Positions 1 to 13,033 of a stretch of DNA of 64,000 nt are shown one piece after another (within the stretch, counting starts at the first letter, position 1; each line of letters starts with the position of its first letter). Below the pieces are notes generated by a model. The model saw nothing but the letters and a program-made list of their open reading frames with translations. It made no database searches and was not told the DNA's origin. The DNA comes from Montifringilla adamsi (lineage: Eukaryota > Chordata > Aves > Passeriformes > Passeridae). The position numbers and the translations under genes were made by a program. The stretch covers positions 1,116,001-1,180,000 of the forward strand of contig JAGGNK010013003.1 of NCBI GenBank assembly GCA_017590115.1. The letters run 5' to 3'.

Positions 1-870
1 TCTACTAAGCATTTTCATATGGAATCTATTTTCAGCCACATACCAGAAAATGTCTTTGTTATTTTTTTGAATGAGACCCTAATCTTGGAATGACTTTTCA
101 TTTATCAGAGCCTTTTAAGTCTGCTATTGTGTTTCCAGTCAGATCCTTTCCACTCACTTCTTTTTTCCTGTGTCAGCCTCTTACAAACTTGCCATAGGGC
201 AAAGTTCGCAGTTATTTTCCACAGGCACAAGGATTTCCCCTCTCAGGGGTGCACTTGGGCTTTATGCAGTGGAAGCCAAGCACAAATTAATGCCAGCTCT
301 AACAGTTTGTGATAAAGTTTCTTGTGGTATATCATACTTAATAGCAAACCCAACATTTTGTGATTTAACTTGTTAGCAATTCCAAGGCTTTTGTTTCTTA
401 TGCTGTTTAGTCAGATGAAATGGCTTAGTGGTTTTTTGCATCACCAGCATTGGCATTTGTGTCTGTTGGTGTTCTTATTTAGCGTTGTGTTCATTCCCAC
501 TTCAACTATAATTTAGTAATGTTCAAATACCACTTTCTAGGAAAAAAAAAAAGTAAGTTCTGGCATCTGCAGTTGAGAAGTTGGAAAACGTGTGTGGTGT
601 ATGCCAAAAAAACCCCAAAGAAATAATTAACTCCTCTTAAAATTTCATTATTTTTCTGTTTTGGGTTTGTTTTTTTTTTTTTTTTCTTGGGGGGGGAGAG
701 GAGGGGTGGATTACAAATGTTGTAGCACTTCAATTCCCTGAAATATATTTAAGCTTTTCCAGGGTGTTCAAGTTTATTTCTGTGTATTTTATGGGCAAGA
801 AACAAAATTCTCTCAAGGGGTTAAAAAAAAGCACAAAACTTGTTTGTTCTCTCCTAATTCACTGTTACAG
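1..870. other. Unique AT-rich DNA, no gene seen
   Basis: No recognisable coding or interspersed repeat. It holds an A run near 541-552, and a T run at 670-685 followed almost at once by eight G (689-696). That T-then-G pattern is typical of slippage-prone intergenic DNA. The pyrimidine-rich stretch just before 871 could serve as a splice acceptor for the next entry. Confidence 0.5.
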
Positions 871-1015
871 ATTTTACGACTCCTGGTATCAAGAAGGATT
901 TGTGTCCCTACCCTTGACAGAAACGTCCACCTCCCCATCCTTCTGCAGTGAGGATGAGCCAGCTGTCAGCCTGGCTGCCATTTCCCACCCTCCTGCGGCT
1001 GAGCAGAGCTTTTAA
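871..1015 (+). other. Candidate terminal coding exon, unidentified
   Basis: Seen: a pyrimidine-rich tract ending in ACTGTTACAG at 861-870, followed by a stop-free frame to TAA at 1013-1015. Read with the first base completing a split codon, it gives about 47 residues beginning FYDSWYQEGF. The tail is Ser/Thr/Pro-rich with a short acidic patch (SEDEP). This composition would suit the end of a cytoplasmic tail, but I recognise no family. The same frame is open upstream to 764, so the acceptor is not needed to explain the ORF. Inference: if real, it is a last exon of a gene entering from the left, with a 3' UTR beyond 1015. It could equally be a chance open frame. Confidence 0.15.
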
Positions 1016-2802
1016 TCAGTCTTGGAAAGTTCTTTGCTGACCCTTCCCTTCCAACAGAGGCTGATGTTCAGGCTGTAGTTCCTCGTATCAAACGTGCTTG
1101 TGGATGTCTTGCTGGGCATTTGCTGCCTTCAGCTGGAGCTGGGAGCAGCAGTTTGCCTGTGTCAATGACCAGCTAATAACAGGAGAGAGCAGAGCATGCA
1201 TGGATCAGGGAAAGAGCCAAAGCTGTCCTGCTCAGTGGCACCGTGGGCCCAGATTGCTCAGTAGTGGTTTACCAAGTATCAGCGTGGAAAAATAATCCAT
1301 CAGCTTGTTTAGGTAACCTGACTTTGCTGTTAGGGGCAAATGAACATCTGCATCACAAAATGCAAGTAATGGGCAAGAAATCTGGGGATTTGTGCAAGTT
1401 CTGTTTAGGAAGAGCCAGCCTGGTCAGAGTCAGCTCTCTGGAAAGTGGCACCAAGGAACCTGTGCAGATCAGCCGGGGCTCCAGAGATCTGCAGCCAGCA
1501 CTGCCTGGCTTTGCTTGTCCTCCTGGCACCCAGAGGTGATTCCCTTCCCATCTTGCTCTGGTCTCCTCCTGCCATTTGGTTGTTTTGTCCTGTTGAAGTT
1601 GAGCTCCTGGGCAGGGGGAGGCTGCAAGTTCCATTTATTGGGTGTGTGTGAAGCCCTCGGCACCACAGGGCTGTATCCACTATCTCCAGGCTGCTGCACC
1701 AAGAGCAGCTGTTATCAGTAACAGCAAACCAAGGAACTGTGATAGAGTGTGGGAAGGGGAATAGCTTGGCATTACTGATGTGAGGTTTAGAGAGTAAGAA
1801 CTGCATTTGTGTTATTATTGATTATCCTCTGGAGCGCTGTAAGCATCTCCCTGGATAGGGATCCAGTTTCTGTCCTTACCCTATATAACCTCATCAGCTT
1901 CAAAACAAGATTTAATGTCATTAGAGCAAATTGGCATTAAGGCAAGAGATTTTGTCCAAAAAATTCAGGTTGTCTTTACTTATTTTTTCTAAGCATATGG
2001 CATCAGAAGGATCATTGAGAACTTTACCCAAACCAACCTTTCTTCCCAGCTGTCTCAGGTCCAGCTTGTGTCACTAACCTTTTTGCCTGTGCTGCTTTCC
2101 ATTCTGCTAAGTGGTAAACACCTGCTGAAACATCTTAGCATCCTTCAGGATATTTTATACTCCCTTTGCTCAATCTCATCCAAGCACAAGGGACAATTGG
2201 GTGGTCTGGTTGTTAACTGGAAACTTGGTCAGCTCTCCTCATATTTTCAAGATTGGTTATAGACTAATAATTCTTTCTGGTATTACTGTGAATAAATTAT
2301 AACTCAACAATGGACAAGTGTATATGGCTAGCATTTAGTTTTATGCATTTCTCTTCCTTTTCTGCAACATTTTTCTTTTCTGCAGTTTAGTATGGGTACC
2401 TACTTGCATGATAGATTGTGTCTGGAATTCCTGAAGGAGTGATTTATGCTATTCTACTCCCGTTGTCTTTGCTTGCACTTTAGCACTTGGAAATTTCTGC
2501 ATTTCAAGAAAAGGAAGAAAATTCCCTCCAGTATGGAACTGCTTAGATTTCATTGGCAGTCTTTCAGCGTTTCTTTCAGTGCTTTGTCTCCTGGTAGGTA
2601 CAACTCCTCTGTAAATGTCTCTCTCTAAAGTCCTTCAGGATACCCCCTAAAAGAATGTGGAGTTAATATGACTTGCAAATTGTTTTAACTGATTTGTTTA
2701 TTGGGTAGCCCGGGCTTAGTTCATTCTCCTTGACAAAATGCAATCAGTTGCTTTGCATCATTCCTCATAAGCTACAGTTAGAATCTTCTTTTGTTTTTCC
2801 AG
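1016..2802. other. Unique DNA, no gene seen
   Basis: Mixed-composition sequence with several short overlapping frames on both strands around 1350-1800, none with a recognisable domain. The mutual overlap of open frames on both strands in a GC-richer patch is the usual sign of chance ORFs. No repeat family was recognised. Confidence 0.5.
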
Positions 2803-2871
2803 AGAAGGATCTGAACCCTGACCCCAGCAGCGCTTTGAAGTCTTCCCTGGCAGACAAAGATGAAGCTTGAG
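2803..2871 (+). other. Candidate short exon with stop codon
   Basis: Seen: a strong polypyrimidine tract (CTTCTTTTGTTTTTCCAG) ending at 2802, a 69-base segment, then GAG followed by GTATCA as a possible donor at 2872. One frame reads KDLNPDPSSALKSSLADKDEA and stops at TGA 2868-2870. I do not recognise this peptide. A stop just before a donor would make this a penultimate or alternative terminal exon, or a noncoding-RNA exon. The acceptor is good and the donor is mediocre. It lies 1.8 kb downstream of the candidate at 871-1015 on the same strand. Confidence 0.15.
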
Positions 2872-2874
2872 GTA

Positions 2875-5800
2875 TCAAAATGTCCTGGGAGGGACGTGAC
2901 CCTTCAGTGAACAGGGACCTGATGGGGTGGGCTTGTTGCACAGGGCTAGAGATGGGGAGGAGGGTGACTCTGCATGGGAGTGTGGCTGCTCTGCAGCCCC
3001 TGTAAATGCAAATTGCAGCTGAAAGCAGGGGAGAAGCCAGGAGGATGTGTGGGGCAGTGTATCATTTCCTGGTGTCATTGCAGAAGATTAAGAAATATGC
3101 TTTAATGGGGAAAGAGGTTTTATCTTTGCATAAATACATGTGGATGCCCATGTGTTTCTTGAATCTAAAAAAAGGAGTTGAAGATTTCCACTATGGTATT
3201 TTGATTCCAAGAGAGACGGTGGCCTTGATAAGAAGTAAAGAAACAAGGCTTACTGTGGTTCTTTCTTCCTGTGAAACTTTCAGCAGAAGAAATAGAAAGT
3301 ATGGAAAGGCAAATTAGAGGCTGTGACATAGGAAAAGATTAAGTCAGATCACATAGCACATAAGGGTGTTCCCAAAGTTCAGGACGCTCTTTTAGGAACA
3401 TCCCCCACATAAAAAGGAAGCATCAAATGCCTTAACCAAACTAAATTAATCTTCATGACATGGCACATCTGTGGGCATTTAACATCCTTGCTGCAGCATT
3501 GTAACTGCACTCTCCTGTTGCATGAATGTGTCCCAGATAAACATTTCATCTTTATTGAAGTGTAGGCTGTATGAAAGATGTTAAATAAGACCCTGGGACT
3601 TTTTTTTTCTCAGAGAGCCAGTATACATGAGATAACATCAGGTGTAAAGAAAAATTCTTATATTTGCAGTGAGAATGTTTCAAGTGAAATGTTTCCATCT
3701 GAACCCAGGAAAAAGACAGAGGAATCATAACAGCAGATTTCTTGTCAGAGATCAGCTGTCAGAATGAACAGATAATACTTACTTAATGGCATCCAAAATA
3801 GAAATCCTCCAGATCAATCTGCACAGTCCCTATAAAAATAACAAAACCAGAAAAAATGAGTAATTAAATAGTTGGGAGGTTTACAGTAACAAAATGCAAG
3901 ATGAAATAAGGCTCTGAGAGATTAACTAACGCAGAACAGTTATTTTGCCTTTTCTCTCTTTATTTTCCTTTCACTCTTCTGCTTCTTCTTTTCATTTTTT
4001 CCCTAAGGCAAATGCTGAGAATGTTACCCGTGAGTCATTTCAGACAGGTTAAGCAGATATCTAAGGAAACAGCCTTTGGTAAATCAAGTGGGATCATACA
4101 GGTAGAACTGGAATCCAGTGGCCTAGGCTGAACATCCCTTTGTAACTGAAAGGCTTTTCTTGTTCAGTCCCACAGATGCAGCATGGCAACAGGGATGTGA
4201 CATATTGCTTATTTAGGGGCATGTGCCAGAAATTGTGAAGGGCAGATCAAGCCTTCTGAAAGAAAATCAAACCAATTAGAATCTTGTCTCATGTTTAATT
4301 AACTTAAAACTCACTCTCTTATTTCTAGGAAGGAATGCTTGTGGGAATGGAGGTACTTGAATACCAAATCATCTTCCAAACCATTTGGAATTCACTCTGA
4401 TAAGAGTGGTTTTGGACTGAGCTTTATTTTCAGCTAAATTCTAATGCAAGGTGCCAAGCAATACAAACCTGTACAAGCTGAAAAGAAAGAGGGAAGCCCT
4501 ATTGCTTTCTGATATTGAGCCAGTCAGTCCAGCTACTACAATATCTGAACGTCTCAATCTTTAATGTATGTCCCTTCCAAATTTCTGTATAACTAAAATT
4601 TATTTTAAAGGTCAAAATCAACTTCTTAGAAGTCACTCAGAATGTGAGAATCCATTTCTAAGAAGAGTTTGCATGTATATAACAGGTGAAGATATATTGC
4701 AATATGCTAGGTTTTTTCTGATTTTTTAATTTATAAAATATGTTTTTCCCAGGCTTACAACCAGCACAAAATCAAATGTAATAAGCTGATAAAAAGCAGA
4801 ACATAATCCATGACACTTCAGTCTGCCAGTTCTTATATTTTTCACCCACATACGCTGTTCTCAAGACATATTTTTGCCTAGGGAAAAACACAAGATTTAT
4901 AATACACCAGGAAAGAAAAAAATCTAGTTCTTACCACACTAAGGTGAAAGCTCCAAGTAAAAGGATCATCTCCCGACATATCCTTGTCCATGTTTATTTT
5001 AGTCTAATCTAAACTAGATTAGATTTTGTATATTTTTAGAGCATCTTCATCATAGTATTTGATCATTACCTCCTACAGATCACATATGAAAAGAAATACT
5101 CTGGTATATGACTGGTAGATATTGAGGAACAAATGGGAGTCCAAGAGGAATAAGCCTGGGTGGCTAATGCCATCTTTAATACTTACAAGTAAGTATTAAG
5201 TTGTGATCTTGCTTCAGGAAGATGCACACCTGAAGCCTGAGTGCTGCTGGATAATAAATGAGGAGCAGAATGCACCCACATTTTTTAGTTTCTCTAAAGC
5301 TGCAGTGGAAACTTGTAGCTGATCTTCTGGGCTGTGATGGGGTGAGTGGGTGGGGCAGAGCCAAGGAGGGAGATGGGTGGCTCGGGTGATACAAATCCCT
5401 CTGCTGTATGTGTTTAATAAAGGGGGCACAAGGAGCATCTGTGCCTTGGCTGTGGGAGTGCCTCTGAAGCAGCTCTGAGGAGGCTCAGTCCCACTCACAG
5501 AATGAGCTGCATGGAGCACTTGTGCCCAGTTAGGATTTGGGGAGAGAGGTGCAGTGCAAATCCCTAGGAACATCATGGAATCATTTTTGGGCCTTGCACA
5601 TTGTTAGCATGCGACTGCTGAGTGAATGTGTCCTGCCTTTTCAATAGGCTGTGCAGGGCTGGGAAAGAAGCAGCCCTATCTAGTAATTTCCTTAATGAAA
5701 CCTGAAAAAAAGATGAAGTTGGACTCTGTAATGCCATGCTGACAAGTGATATAATATTCTTATTCATCTTTTAATCCTGTTCTTTCAGGTGTCTAATTTG

Positions 5801-8800
5801 GTGCTTCCCCTATTAACTTTCTCATTTCTTCCTGTGCGGTACATCAGAGGTCACTGTGCCTCTTGTCATAATATTTCCAGTTTATAGGAGGGCAGAGGGA
5901 GCAGAAAGTAACTACAAGGTAGTTCTGAATCTTTCATCTTCATTTCTAAATCCTGTAATTTCTTTAAAGTACATACTCTCCTTCTTTCTTACCACCAGAA
6001 ACAAGAACTTATTTGAATGTCAAACAGGGCTTTAATGAATCTCATAAGATAATCATAACAGCAGCTGTCCAAGTTAGTTTCTTTAAAAAATTCTGTATGA
6101 TTTCACTTATGTTTTTAAGTGCTAGCTTGAGAGTTTGCCTTTTTCTTCCTCTCACACATCCCTTTGAAAACAGGGATGTTAATTTACTAGTTAATGCCTT
6201 TTAAGGGCTTCTTCACCCAAGATACTGAACACAGCTCCTCAAATCTGCCAGCTGAAATGGAGCACGTACCATTGAGGAGAGAGGCACTCAAGCAGCTCAT
6301 ATTGCAGTCATGACATTGTTGATATAAATATTTAGAAATGTCTTGAAATAATGTTAGTTACTGTTCAGCAAAGGTTGGCACCCCTAGAATGGTGATTACT
6401 AAATATTGTCATGCTTTTTTTTGTTCAACAAGGCCTAAAGGGTTTATTTACCCTCCTCTGAGGAAGCAATGAGCACATTCAGGGGTTTTTCCTGTACTAT
6501 ACTCTCTAGAAGTCTCTCCTACGAAGAAGGGCAGGTGACAGTAAGTTGAAGTTTTCTTCTAACATCTGGGTGTCTTGTGCATCACTAGCAGATGCTTATG
6601 CATTCCTTTGGGTATAGAAGAAGACTGAGGGAGTTCTAAATTTGAGTCACTTAACTCACACATACATCCCAGTCCTGAGTTGAGGATGTACAGCCAACAT
6701 CTGAGGCAGTTCCTTCATGTAGGAGTCCTAGCCCAACATCTCTGTCTGGTTCCCAAGTGACAGCTCCTAACAGCAGAATTATTTTAGTGAGAAGCAAGGC
6801 AGACAGCCAGATTCCAGGCTGTTCACATTGCCTCCTCTTCTCCTGAGCCTGCCAAGGTACAAAGTCCTTGCATAACCCAAACACTGTACAGCAAGAGAGC
6901 AGGTCTCTCTAAGAGATGGAAACCTGCTTGCACACTGTAAAGGTAACATTAGGAGGCTTTGTAGTGGTGCTGCATAGTGGTGCTTCCCATGACAATGTCC
7001 CTGCTTATCTCTTAACAGAAAAGGTAGCTGCAAAGCTTTAGCACTTCACTTCTGGCCAGCATTTCTGCAGTGGAGCTCTTGTCCTATTTTTTTGTGTCTC
7101 CAAAACAAGTAGGAATCAGCTTTCTCATGGTGCACTGATACTGTTACAATTTATCTTTAAATTTTTTTTAAATGTATTTAGTGGCAGATTTGTTCTCACA
7201 ATTTTCATTCCCAGCGTGATCAGTTACACAAATGGGGACATTTTTACTTCATGGGGACATTTTGCACTTCATTTTGCTTCCATCAGTTACTGAGGCTTCA
7301 TCCTGATGTCTTGTGGGGCATCCCTCAAGAGTGCTGTGTTTCACACTTGCTTTTCTCAGAAAAAAAGAAGAATTTAGGGTTTTCCTAGTATCTCAGTGCT
7401 GGCTGTCTCTAGTCCTGCTTCACCTTTTCCCTTCAATTGTTTCAGATTTGCAAGTAAGATGCCACTAGTAACATAGGGAGGCTGCAGTCACTTCCAGCCT
7501 GTTCTCAGCACTGCCTACAGACTGATGCAAATTGGCACATTTAAAGCCCAGGCAGACAGCAGCTGTGTAATCCAGTGGCATTTCCTTCTAAAATTTTCTG
7601 CACAGAAAAGGAGCTTGAAAGGAAGTAACAGTTTGGGGAGAAATCCAATTCCAGCCCCAGAGGCAATGCTACACTGAGCAGTAAATCTTCTTGTCTGTGT
7701 CTACAGAACAAATAAGGAACTCCTGGCTTGCTGGCTCTGTCCCTGCAGCCAGGGAGGAGCCTGCAGACTTGCTGCCCACTCTATCAGAAACCTATTTGAC
7801 CATGTTGCAATTCCTGCAATTCCCTGTCAGTGCACGCTCCAGGTTTTCTTTTCCACAGAAACCGGGACGCTGCCAATGGAGGATGGGAGAGATGCTGTGT
7901 ACCTTATTTCAACCTGACATGGCTTTAGGACATGAGCAGAAAACAATACCAGAGCCAGACACAGCTCTTTTTTTTTTCTTCCCCTTTCCCCAGCTTGCTA
8001 GGTATCCAATAGTTTCAGGCAATCAGACACTGTCTGATGTGAAAAACGAGCTCAAAAAATCTGGAAGCATCTAATTCATGCAGAAAAGTACCTACTAAAC
8101 TGGAGGAAAATAGAGACTTAAAGCTAGTCAGTGCTGTAAAGTCACAGACACACAGCTTCAAGGTAGCAATGCCTCCACCTAATTCCAGCACAATCTGTCA
8201 CTCAGCTTGGGAAAAGGCAGCATGAGCAACAGCCATTCAGAAGAAGAAAACACCAGCATCTATTGTCCCTGCACATCAGTATTGGAAGGATGATTTCTGC
8301 ATTATTTCATTCCTGAGATCCCTCTGGGGTTTTTTGCTATTCCTTTTTAGTAAGAATGGATCTGCTTCTAAATTTCCCATTAAAACCATGGTTTTGATCA
8401 AAAATGCACTTTCTGCCACATGAGCAACTCTAAGGCACTAACAACTCTTTCATCAGGCAATGTAAAAAAAGTCTTGTGTTTAGGGCTGCCCACCCTGAGC
8501 TTACTGTCCTTCAGCCTGTTGAGCTAGAAGGCTGAAGGCTGAATTTCTCCCCTGCCATCCTCCAGTCTCCCCATTCCCAATGACTGCTCCAACAGCAAAA
8601 CAGGCTGTTCTGGCTTGGCTGAGTCAAGGAGATTGCTGTAGGTGGTGCGTGGCAATGACATTTTGGGAGAAGGAGTCCAATGTGGGAGGCCAGACCAGAG
8701 AGAAGACACAGAAAGCCAGGCTGCAGCTCTCAGGAGATGTGGTTTCCCTGCGCAGCAAGATGTAATTTAACTTTGACTCAAAATAAAAGGCTGAAGGATT

Positions 8801-9834
8801 TTTCTCTCCCACCTCGCTTTTACATCACATGGGTATTTTTCTCTTAGCAGTATCTTCAGGCTTTCAGTTCCTCTACCCAGCTACAGCCTGTTCTGCTTCT
8901 GGGAAAATTTGGGGAAAGGAACTGCAAATAGAAAATATGTCTCCTTGTTTCTATCCACCTCTTCCCTCACATGCTTTGGTAAAAGAAAAAAGTGTAGCTC
9001 TTATATCTCTTTTTTTTTTCCAAGTCCAGATTGCTTCCCTTAATGCTTTCTCTAGTGGTTTCAGCTACACTTTTTCCTTCAAGAATAAATAAACCACTTC
9101 ACATTTAAAAGTCACAAATTGTGGCTTCCATTTTGTCAAAAAGGCTGCGCTCCTTCCCGGTTTAGAAATACACTTAAATCTGCCAAGTTTTGTCAAACAT
9201 TACCTTCCTTTAACAAGAAATAGTCATACTTTTTGGATTGAAGAGAAAGAGGAGAAGCAGCCATTCAAGTGCCTTTTATAAGAGGGAACGTTCTGTATTT
9301 TCTTGGGTGCAGACATGGGGGAGGAATATGGAAAGAAAAAAATAAAAAAGAAAAGAGCAGACAGAAATACCCAGCTGAGGGCCAATCTGAGTTTATAACT
9401 GGTATCAGATTCTGCCAGTCTTACTCGTGTAGTGCAATTCCTATTGATTTCTGGAGGTTCCTCACAGGGTAAGCTAATGTTTAACATAAATAAGGTTACT
9501 GAATCTCACCCTTGAGAAGCAGGGGTCAGGAAACTCTTATCAATTGAACTGCTCTATTCCTGACTGGCAAGCCTGTTCAATTCAGGGTTAATTAACTGAT
9601 TCCTTAAAGTGGAAGTGTTGTGGAGGAGCATGATCATTACCACTTATATTCATTCTAATATGATGTTTTCCAACTCCCTGTCCATCAGGTCTTACTGAGA
9701 GTGATCTGGTGAAGGAGATTGAAAGCTTTTTACAAAATGATCTTGAATTCTGCCAGATACTCTTAGTTTAAGTTGTCTGGTAGTGCAAGATCAGATGAAG
9801 TGTAAAAGGCAATAATGCACATATTTTTTATTCT
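2875..9834. other. Unique AT-rich DNA, no gene seen
   Basis: About 7 kb of low-GC sequence. ORFs are short (the longest is 127 codons at 7691-8074) and unrecognised. The only structured element noted is the palindrome at 5176-5199. A short imperfect repeat containing GGGGACATTTT occurs twice near 7235-7265. No CR1, LTR or RNA gene was recognised. Confidence 0.5.
5176..5199. repeat. 24-bp near-perfect palindrome
   Basis: Seen: TTAATACTTAC at 5176-5186, two A, then the exact reverse complement GTAAGTATTAA at 5189-5199. The arms are 11 bp with a 2-nt spacer, which could form a small cruciform or a symmetric protein site. No family of sites was recognised. Confidence 0.7.
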
Positions 9835-9835
9835 A

Positions 9836-9877
9836 GCTTGTGTGATACAAGCAATTATTAAGCTTGTGTGATACAAA
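9836..9877. repeat. Two direct copies of a 16-bp motif
   Basis: The motif AGCTTGTGTGATACAA occurs twice, about 26 bases apart, in the region 9836-9877, separated by GCAATTATTA. It is a small local duplication with no known family. Confidence 0.6.
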
Positions 9878-12455
9878 CCCCCATCATTGCTGCTTGCTCG
9901 CTTTTTTACATCAGCCTTTGCTACCTATCCCACTCCAATGTGCAGGAAAGAAGCTTTGTTTTGAATTTTACTAAGATGCCATGCATCTTAATAATGCTCT
10001 GGAGTGATTGGCATGGGGTCTGGATTCCAGGGCTGGATGCAGTAATGCTGCCAGGAGGCAGTGCTGCAGACAGGAACCCAGCCACTCTGTCCATGTACAC
10101 TTTCCCTGTGTCTTGCTGTGCTTGAAGGTACTAATTTGTTCACATTTTCTTCTGTTCATTAATGCATTCTGTCCTTAAAAACTCCGTTTTTTTAAGATAG
10201 TCATGTGTATTGTTTAGTTGAAAGATTAATCACAAGAGGTGCTTGAGGTGGGAAGGCTTTACCAGAGAGGGGCTACATGTTGTCAGCTAGTCACTCTCAA
10301 TGGCAGTTTCCAGTAGGTCCCCTAGCTTTTGGGAGTGACATCCCCTAGCTTTTGGAAGTGACATTCAGCCAGACATGTGCCAGCCTCGCAATCTACCAAA
10401 CCCTGCAAAGAGCAAATATCAACATAAATGCATATTAAGTTGCTGTGTGTTGGCTCTTAACTGCAATAGAGAGTGGGGCTTCCAGCAGAGGCAGACAAAT
10501 AGCATTGATTTACTCTGGCTTGAGGATTTGGCCCATCACCATCTCCTTATACCCCTCTTGAAGGAGGTGCAAACTAGATAAAGGCTTTTCCTGTAACATG
10601 GCAAGTTAACTGTATGTTTAGGCTGACTAGTAGTAAAGCTGGGGAATCTCTCTCAAAAAATCATTCTGCTGGATAGCTGATTCCTCAGGTGAGAGCTACT
10701 TATTTATTTAAATCCTCCGTCCAGTCCTGCCTCTTGGGTACATCTTCCTTCTCAGCTATCCCTTTGAAATCAAAGTGGATTTTGAAGAACAGCTTTGGTG
10801 ATGCAGGATATCTGTGTGTCTGATCAGTCTGTCTTTTGGAGGAGCTCCTGGACCAGCTGCACCCTCACTGTGCTGAGCAGGGCAAGGCCCCTGGCAGCAC
10901 CTCCCTCCCAGCCTGCCCGTATGGAGAAGGGGCAAAAGCCACTCCCAGCACTTTCTGAGAAGCTCTAGTGTTACTGCACAAGTGCAAAACAAAGCAGAGC
11001 ATGTGAAATAACACGGATGCTTACAGAATATGTCAGCCTTCCTGTCAAAGGGGGAGTACCTGCTCTGTGCCCACAGTGTGCTGGGGTAAGGGCCATGTGC
11101 TGAGCATCCTGTGTGCTTTGGCCCCCCAGCAGCTCCCAAGTGTCTCCTGAAGTACTGCTGGGGGTTTTATCTGCTTGAAAAGCTGATTTTGTTTGTAGCA
11201 TAATTTGATGGCAGTTTTCTTGGGTGTTTTTGCTGCTCTAATAAGTATGCTGTGAGTACATCTGCAAGCATTCATATGTTAAGATAAAATTACTGGTGGT
11301 GCTCATCTCCCCCTGTGCTACTGCTTCTACCTCCAGTAAATGCTTGTGTGCTTGCATGCCCATGTACAGCATGTGCACAGCACCTGATCCTGCTTCTTAA
11401 TTATTTTTAGCCCAATTCCCAGAGTTGTTCTGCTTCCTGCTGATGAATGGGAAATTCTAGTAGTGCTGTTTCATTTCACCAGCCTCTCAAGTGTAGAAAT
11501 TATGGTAAATTTGAGAAGAAGTGAGATTAGATTGATAGTTACACCTCCTTCTTTAATTAGCCAACCATGGGATCTGTGGAGATAAGGGAGGGGAGTAAGA
11601 ATTTACCACGGTGAGAGAGCTGGAGGTTCTTTCTTTTCTGTCCTTTCTTGTCCGTCTGTTCTCACTGACAGTAGCCCCTTTGGTGATGTGGGGTTTATTT
11701 ACAGCTGCCCTGCCTGTGCTACATCAATGGTTTCCCTGACCTTGGCTCACTGATTATGCAACAGAGCGTTGTAAATTATCTTGTCACCAGAATCTCTATT
11801 TAGGCAAGTATAATCACTTCCTTGTAAGATCCCAGGCCTGGTGTACAGAAACAAAAAAATCTACTGCATAATAATGAGTGCAGCGCCCTGTTAGGGATGA
11901 AAAAGCCCTTCTGCCGTATGGAAAACTACCACATACTGGCTCTGGGAACGTCAGGAATTGGTGCAGAGCGCTTGGCAATCTTTGGCAAAAAGGTATAAAT
12001 TACGGTCTGTGGTAAATGCAGTTTGCCCATCCTTTTTTTTGGTGCAGCACTGAGCCTCGCTCCATGCCTGGCTGCAGTGACACTTGGCGTCACCGCGGGC
12101 TGCCTTCTTCTCTGATCCATGGCACTTGCAGCCTGGTTTTTCCACAGCCATGGCACTGAAACATGGGATGCTGGCTCTTGCTGATGCATCGGAGGGGCGG
12201 GCGGAGCGTTCTGCTTGCTCCGAGCAAATGCCATTATGGAGATGAGGGATCGAGTGGCCGCAGGTGGGTGCGTGCACACATGTGCATACTGATTCCTGCA
12301 AGGATATGTGTCCTCGCTTGGCTTTGCCAGCTGGGCTGCAGGAGATGTCAGAGGGATGGACTCGGGTTCAGTGTTGCTGAAATGGCTCCTGAGGTATTGA
12401 AGAGTCTCTTTTTCCCAGCCCTGCGACCGAAGAAGAAGCTGAGATGTGTCAGTCC
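9878..12455. other. Unique DNA with a 23-bp tandem duplication
   Basis: No gene recognised. A 23-bp unit containing CCCCTAGCTTTTGG and AGTGACA is tandemly doubled at about 10318-10363, with a one-base difference (GGGAGTGACA against GGAAGTGACA). From 12040 to 12260 the DNA is GC-richer with scattered CpG, and it carries overlapping frames on both strands (179 and 178 codons) that I read as chance. The 178-codon plus-strand frame runs straight into the LTR at 12456, so it is not a single ancestral gene. Confidence 0.5.
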
Positions 12456-13033
12456 TGCTTTTCAAGGTTGTTTATTTCTCCTTATCTATAACATTCTTTT
12501 ACTGACCCGCAGAGGTCTGTCTGGCAGGTCAGTTCATGGTACACTGACCGACTTTGGGGTGTTGTTAACATTTTGTACTAAAAACTACATGTACTTTATT
12601 TACAATAATTTTCCAGTACCTATCACTTATGTTAGACAGTCTGTCTCTACTCTAAACCAATCCAAAAGTGCCACTGTCACAGCAGAAGATGGAGGCTAAG
12701 AAGAAGAAGGAGGAAGGACAGGACATGCCCAAATCCCTCCATCTTGCCTCCTGAACCCCCATTCTAAAACCCCAAAACTCTACTTTTCACCCTGTGACAA
12801 ATTAACTATCATTCTACTTAAACTCTTGTGGCTTGTACATCTTCATACAAAGCTGGTCATTTTTTCCATGGGTTAAAATCGAAGGCACAGGTGTCTTTGA
12901 CTCTGTGCCAAAGTCTCTCTGAGCCCCCTGCCAGGGTCTTGAATCCTCCAGGGCAGTCAGAGGAATATCCTGGGTTCCGACTGGATGGGTTCTGAGAGGG
13001 GCGGCTGCGTCCCGTGAGCTCGGATCAATTTCA
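12456..13033 (-). mobile_element. Solo LTR of an endogenous retrovirus (passerine type)
   Basis: Read on the minus strand, it starts TGAAATTGATCC (right edge 13033) and ends CAACCTTGAAAAGCA (left edge about 12456), giving the usual TG...CA ends and about 578 bp. A polyadenylation signal AATAAA on the minus strand lies at 12471-12476, close to the 3' end as expected. A second AATAAAG at 12595-12600 lies in an A/T-rich patch that may belong to the core promoter. The middle has the pyrimidine-rich (minus strand) tract opposite the GAAGAAGAAGGAGGAAGG stretch near 12701-12718. I recognise the family by memory as a songbird LTR but cannot name the subfamily. No gag, pol or env sequence flanks it, so it is a solo LTR. 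Target-site repeats were not identified, so the edges may be off by several bases. Confidence 0.65.

Noticed and set aside
12163..12699. 178-codon plus-strand frame
   Set aside because: Crosses from unique DNA into the LTR at 12456, so it cannot be one ancestral coding sequence.
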